Source: Rhodocyclaceae bacterium | GTDB taxonomy: Bacteria; Pseudomonadota; Gammaproteobacteria; Burkholderiales; Rhodocyclaceae | DNA: 52,005 nucleotides | Direction: 5' to 3' | NCBI GenBank assembly: GCA_016791115.1 | Contig: JAEUNL010000025.1 | Coordinates: 1 to 52,005, forward strand | Notes under the pieces: model-generated | Seen by the model: the letters and a program-made list of their open reading frames with translations, nothing else | The model's database searches: none | What the model was told of the DNA's origin: nothing | Part shown: positions 49,953-52,005 of the stretch, in pieces | How positions within the stretch are numbered: position 1 is the first letter of the stretch | Layout: each line of letters begins with the position of its first letter | Program-made: the position numbers and the translations under genes

Positions 49953-50042
49953 GCAAGTCGCAACCCCGAACCCTCAATCCCGTAACACGAACCCCTTGCG
50001 GTCGTCGTCCCAGGTCAACCCGCCAGCGGTCCACAGCGCGTC
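49953..50042. repeat. 90-bp direct repeat, copy 1
   Basis: Matches 50700-50789 at 86 of 90 positions in the same orientation. Its right end stops sharply at the remnant of the 67-aa gene, after which the two sequences are unrelated. Confidence 0.9.
49974..50042 (-). pseudogene. 3'-end remnant of the 67-aa prophage gene
   Basis: Encodes the last 22 residues (DALWTAGGLTWDDDRKGFVL then RD-stop) of the protein at 50721-50924, differing only at the final residue. Upstream of it the frame is interrupted by a stop, so it is a leftover, not a gene. Confidence 0.8.
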
Positions 50043-50064
50043 AGTACGCTGAAATCACCACGGC

Positions 50065-50610
50065 TCAAGCCTCCCAGTCCCAAGTCGATAAGTCGATACC
50101 GACTTTCTCGGCCATCTTTGAGTGTTCCTCGACCGTCTTCAGGGCATTGAGCAGCGCAGATATTGCTTTCATCTGGTCGTCGGAAACCTCCCCCTCGGAA
50201 TGTGCCCTTCGCATGTGCTCCCCGACTCCGGCAAGGTCCAACGCGCTCATCCCGCCGGAGTGCCACGAGTGCATCAAGAGTGTCGGGGCTCGCGCGGTCG
50301 CGTCGGCAAGTAGCTGCCCGCACTTCGCGATTAGCCCCTCTGCAGACAGGTCGTACCTGGAGCCGTCCAGAATGGTGCCCTTCTCCGGGTCGATCAGTCG
50401 AAAACCGCCGTGATTGTCCGGCGTGCCGCGTTGCCGCGTGCTCTTCTCTGCTCTCAAGCCGAGACGTGCCGCCGCACGGCGCGCTAGCGCATCGTTTGCG
50501 CGGGACTGCCGAAGGGGGGCAAAGGCGGTTAAGAGGTACGACAAATCCTCCTGCTCCCTTGCCGGTTGTGCCGCGTTTGCATCCATTATTGCTGCATCTG
50601 ATTTCGTCAT
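50065..50610 (-). CDS. Hypothetical prophage cassette protein
   Basis: 181 aa, not recognised. Soluble, no signal or membrane segment. Visible blocks: a helical N-terminus (DLSYLLTAFAPLRQSRANDALARRAAARLG), a central GGFRLIDPEKGTILDGSRYDLSAEG that looks like a small beta-rich module, then a His-containing stretch (LMHSWHSGGMSALD), and a helical C-terminus rich in K/E. ATG 50610 has GGGG seven bases upstream; the TTG at 50616 is less likely. Preceded by an operator-like inverted repeat and its own terminator, and flanked by the 90-bp repeats, so it looks like an independently transcribed cassette. Confidence 0.7.
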   Translation of the reverse strand: MTKSDAAIMDANAAQPAREQEDLSYLLTAFAPLRQSRANDALARRAAARLGLRAEKSTRQRGTPDNHGGFRLIDPEKGTILDGSRYDLSAEGLIAKCGQLLADATARAPTLLMHSWHSGGMSALDLAGVGEHMRRAHSEGEVSDDQMKAISALLNALKTVEEHSKMAEKVGIDLSTWDWEA

Positions 50611-50634
50611 GTTCAACCCCGTTTGTTGGCTCTA

Positions 50635-50654
50635 GACACGTATTAAAGCGTGTC
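50635..50654. promoter_or_regulatory. Operator-like inverted repeat upstream of the cassette gene
   Basis: GACACG-TATTAAAG-CGTGTC, a 6-bp inverted repeat with an AT-rich 8-bp centre, 25 bases before the ATG of the 181-aa gene. Could be a repressor site overlapping the promoter. Confidence 0.4.
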
Positions 50655-50699
50655 ATAGGTTGCCCGAAACTCCACCCGAATAAAAGGACAAGAAAATGA

Positions 50700-50789
50700 G
50701 CAAGTCGTAATCCCGAACCCTCAACCCCGTAACACAAACCCCTTGCGGTCGTCGTCCCAGGTCAACCCGCCAGCGGTCCACAGCGCGTC
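50700..50789. repeat. 90-bp direct repeat, copy 2
   Basis: Same sequence as 49953-50042 with four differences; covers the 3' end of the intact 67-aa gene and the 20 bases beyond it. The repeat unit spacing is 747 bp. Confidence 0.9.
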
Positions 50790-50924
50790 TTGCGCTGCGC
50801 GAATCCGATCTTCTCTCGCGAACTCAGCCCGTAACTCGTAACCGGCAGACTTGCGGGTGAGATACCGGCCGAGTGCGCCGGTGATCGTCTCGGCCAGTTC
50901 CAATGCGTGAATTTTGACTTGCAT
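50721..50924 (-). CDS. Small hypothetical prophage protein
   Basis: 67 aa from ATG 50924 (MQVKIHALELAETITGALG), preceded by GGAGCAC. The N-terminal two-thirds is a charged helix pair; the C-terminus is ALWTAGGLTWDDDRKGFVLRG. Unknown function; follows the tape-measure gene on the same strand with a 117-bp gap containing TTTAGCA repeats. Confidence 0.7.
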   Translation of the reverse strand: MQVKIHALELAETITGALGRYLTRKSAGYELRAEFAREDRIRAAQDALWTAGGLTWDDDRKGFVLRG

Positions 50925-51009
50925 GATGTGTGCTCCTTCCGTTGATCGAGCACACATACTACCATCGGCCATCGCGGGAGTCATGCACAATATCACAGTA
51001 AATCAGTGC

Positions 51010-51046
51010 TTTAGCAAACTTTGGCATTCGTTTAGCATTTGCTAAA
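51010..51046. promoter_or_regulatory. Cluster of TTTAGCA half-sites
   Basis: TTTAGCAAA at 51010-51018 and the 16-bp palindrome TTTAGCATTTGCTAAA at 51031-51046 give three copies of one heptamer, two direct and one inverted. The palindrome overlaps the tape-measure stop codon and lies about 90 bases upstream of the 67-aa gene, as expected for a phage operator. Confidence 0.4.
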
Positions 51047-52005
51047 TTGCCGCCCTCTGCATGTCGGTGCCCAACTGGCCAAGCAAGCTGACCAGATTGT
51101 TGGAATCCGCCGCGCTCGCCGTTTGAATGGCTCCGCGCGTGCCACCCGGCAGCTTGATTTCGACGGTATGCACGCTGTACTGCGTGTTGCCGGTTTCGGG
51201 TGCCCGGCCCGCCGGTGCAGTGGTCTGTGCAGCGTTTCCGGTGGTGCCGCGGTCGCGGGTGCGCACGTCGTTGAGGGCGCGGCTCTTGGCCTCATCTACC
51301 GCCCCGGCGTAGTCGAACATGTAGGACTGCGGCGTGCTGATGCCGAGCAGCGAGCGGCGCTGATTCAGGTTCGTGACGGACTCTTGCAGGCGCTTGCCGT
51401 ACACGTCCGAGAACTTCGCAATGTCGCCCTCGTCGGTCAGGCCGTTCTGCAGCGCGAGGGTGCGGTGATCGACTGTCGACGTGCTGACCGGGCGCTTGAC
51501 GATGCCGAGCGCCTTCTCCGCGGCTGTCAGTTTGTCCACCCCATCCGCGGCGTTGCGGGCAGAGCGTGCCATCTCGTCGAAGCCGGCAGCGCCCTCGGAT
51601 GCGGCCTGACCGGCCTCGCGGGAACTTGCCGCGTTGCGCTGTTGGGCGTCCAACAGATCGCGAGCGTTAACGGCAGCCTGCCGGGCGGCATCGGCCTCGA
51701 TCAGCTTGACCTTCGCGCCCAACTCTGCCGCCTTCAGTTCGGCCTCCTTGGTCGCGGTAAGCTGGCCCGCGGCTTGCAGTTCGGCGCGCTTGGCCTCGAC
51801 CAATGTCAGCGTGCCCTGCGCTTCGGCCCGCTTGGCGTCCGCCAGGAGCGAGGCTAGTTGCAATTCCTTGTCGGCAGCTTCGGCAACGAGTCGCCGGGCA
51901 AGTACCTCGTCGCCCTTCGCCTGAGCGATGGCGGCCGATGCGCGCAGCCCGTCGACGCTGGCGCGCAGCGATGCCGCCTCAACATCGGCCGATGCCCGCT
52001 TGAGG
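51042..52005 (-). CDS. Phage tail tape-measure-like protein (C-terminal part)
   Basis: 321 codons of an open frame running off the window end. Residues are mostly Ala/Glu/Lys-rich coiled coil (AEAADKELQLASLLADAKRAEAQGTL and similar), then a linker, and a C-terminal segment with SVHTVEIKLPGGTRGAIQTA and a final helix LVSLLGQLGTDMQRAAI, the pattern seen at the end of tape-measure proteins of siphophage-like prophages. The start lies outside the window; TTG at 51863 is internal. In phages this protein sets tail length and helps DNA injection. Confidence 0.75.
   Translation of the reverse strand, partial: LKRASADVEAASLRASVDGLRASAAIAQAKGDEVLARRLVAEAADKELQLASLLADAKRAEAQGTLTLVEAKRAELQAAGQLTATKEAELKAAELGAKVKLIEADAARQAAVNARDLLDAQQRNAASSREAGQAASEGAAGFDEMARSARNAADGVDKLTAAEKALGIVKRPVSTSTVDHRTLALQNGLTDEGDIAKFSDVYGKRLQESVTNLNQRRSLLGISTPQSYMFDYAGAVDEAKSRALNDVRTRDRGTTGNAAQTTAPAGRAPETGNTQYSVHTVEIKLPGGTRGAIQTASAADSNNLVSLLGQLGTDMQRAAI

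Larger units (their letters stand above)
49823..50064. other. Prophage-chromosome junction region
   Basis: 242 bp after the tRNA. Contains the presumed attachment region next to the CCA end, a GGCGCC-N6-GGCGCC hairpin near 49893-49910, a terminator (49931-49948) and the first copy of the 90-bp repeat. No intact gene and no integrase. Confidence 0.5.

Overview
The window is GC-rich chromosomal DNA from a betaproteobacterium. Gene content and order (rpsP-rimM-trmD-rplS, xseB-ispA-dxs beside a lone Rieske oxygenase, ilvB-ilvH-ilvC-psd-pssA-leuA, ribF-ileS-lspA-fkpB-ispH, fimT-pilV-pilW-pilX-pilY1-pilE, the DUF3619/DUF3106/DUF2069 families and short-form Psd) fit Rhodocyclales (Azoarcus/Thauera-like) best. 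That placement is an inference from gene order; no database was searched. About 49.5 kb is densely packed core genome. The last ~2.2 kb, after a tRNA-Thr gene, is the edge of a prophage.

Layout. 1-5.3 kb (minus): valS (cut by the window start), a protein made of LP-type octapeptide repeats, holC, pepA. 5.4-7.6 kb (plus): lptF-lptG, lipopolysaccharide export. 7.6-9.4 kb (minus): an ECF-type sigma factor with three small envelope genes (DUF3619, DUF3106, RDD). 9.5-16.3 kb (plus): branched-chain amino acid synthesis (ilvB, ilvH, ilvC, leuA) interleaved with phosphatidylethanolamine synthesis (psd, pssA). leuA is preceded by a promoter and an unannotated Leu-rich leader peptide whose start codon falls at the predicted transcription start. 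16.7-21.4 kb: amidinohydrolase-like enzyme, wrbA-DUF2069, a YihY membrane protein and a large PilZ-like protein.

21.6-23.7 kb: the S16/L19 ribosomal operon, closed by a strong terminator shared with convergent folE2. 24.7-27.7 kb (minus): xseB-ispA-dxs (isoprenoid precursors). 27.9-31.3 kb (plus): Rieske oxygenase, DMT exporter, SpoIIAA-like protein, mercaptopyruvate-type sulfurtransferase. 31.7-33.4 kb (minus): cytochrome c and queG. 33.4-41 kb (plus): tsaE-amiC, then ribF-ileS-lspA-fkpB-ispH. 41-48.6 kb (minus): a type IV pilus minor-pilin/adhesin operon. 48.7-49.5 kb (plus): a TonB-like protein.

After tRNA-Thr(CGT) at 49747-49822 come the C-terminal part of a phage tail tape-measure-like protein, a 67-aa gene, and a 181-aa orphan gene bracketed by a 90-bp direct repeat. 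One repeat copy is a remnant of the 3' end of the 67-aa gene, which looks like cassette (moron) insertion or tandem duplication. No integrase, CRISPR array, rRNA or insertion sequence is visible. I did not find a clear new multi-gene system. The most unusual signals are the leuA leader peptide, the LP-repeat protein, the repeat-bracketed prophage cassette, and a family of imperfect palindromic repeats in three intergenic gaps.
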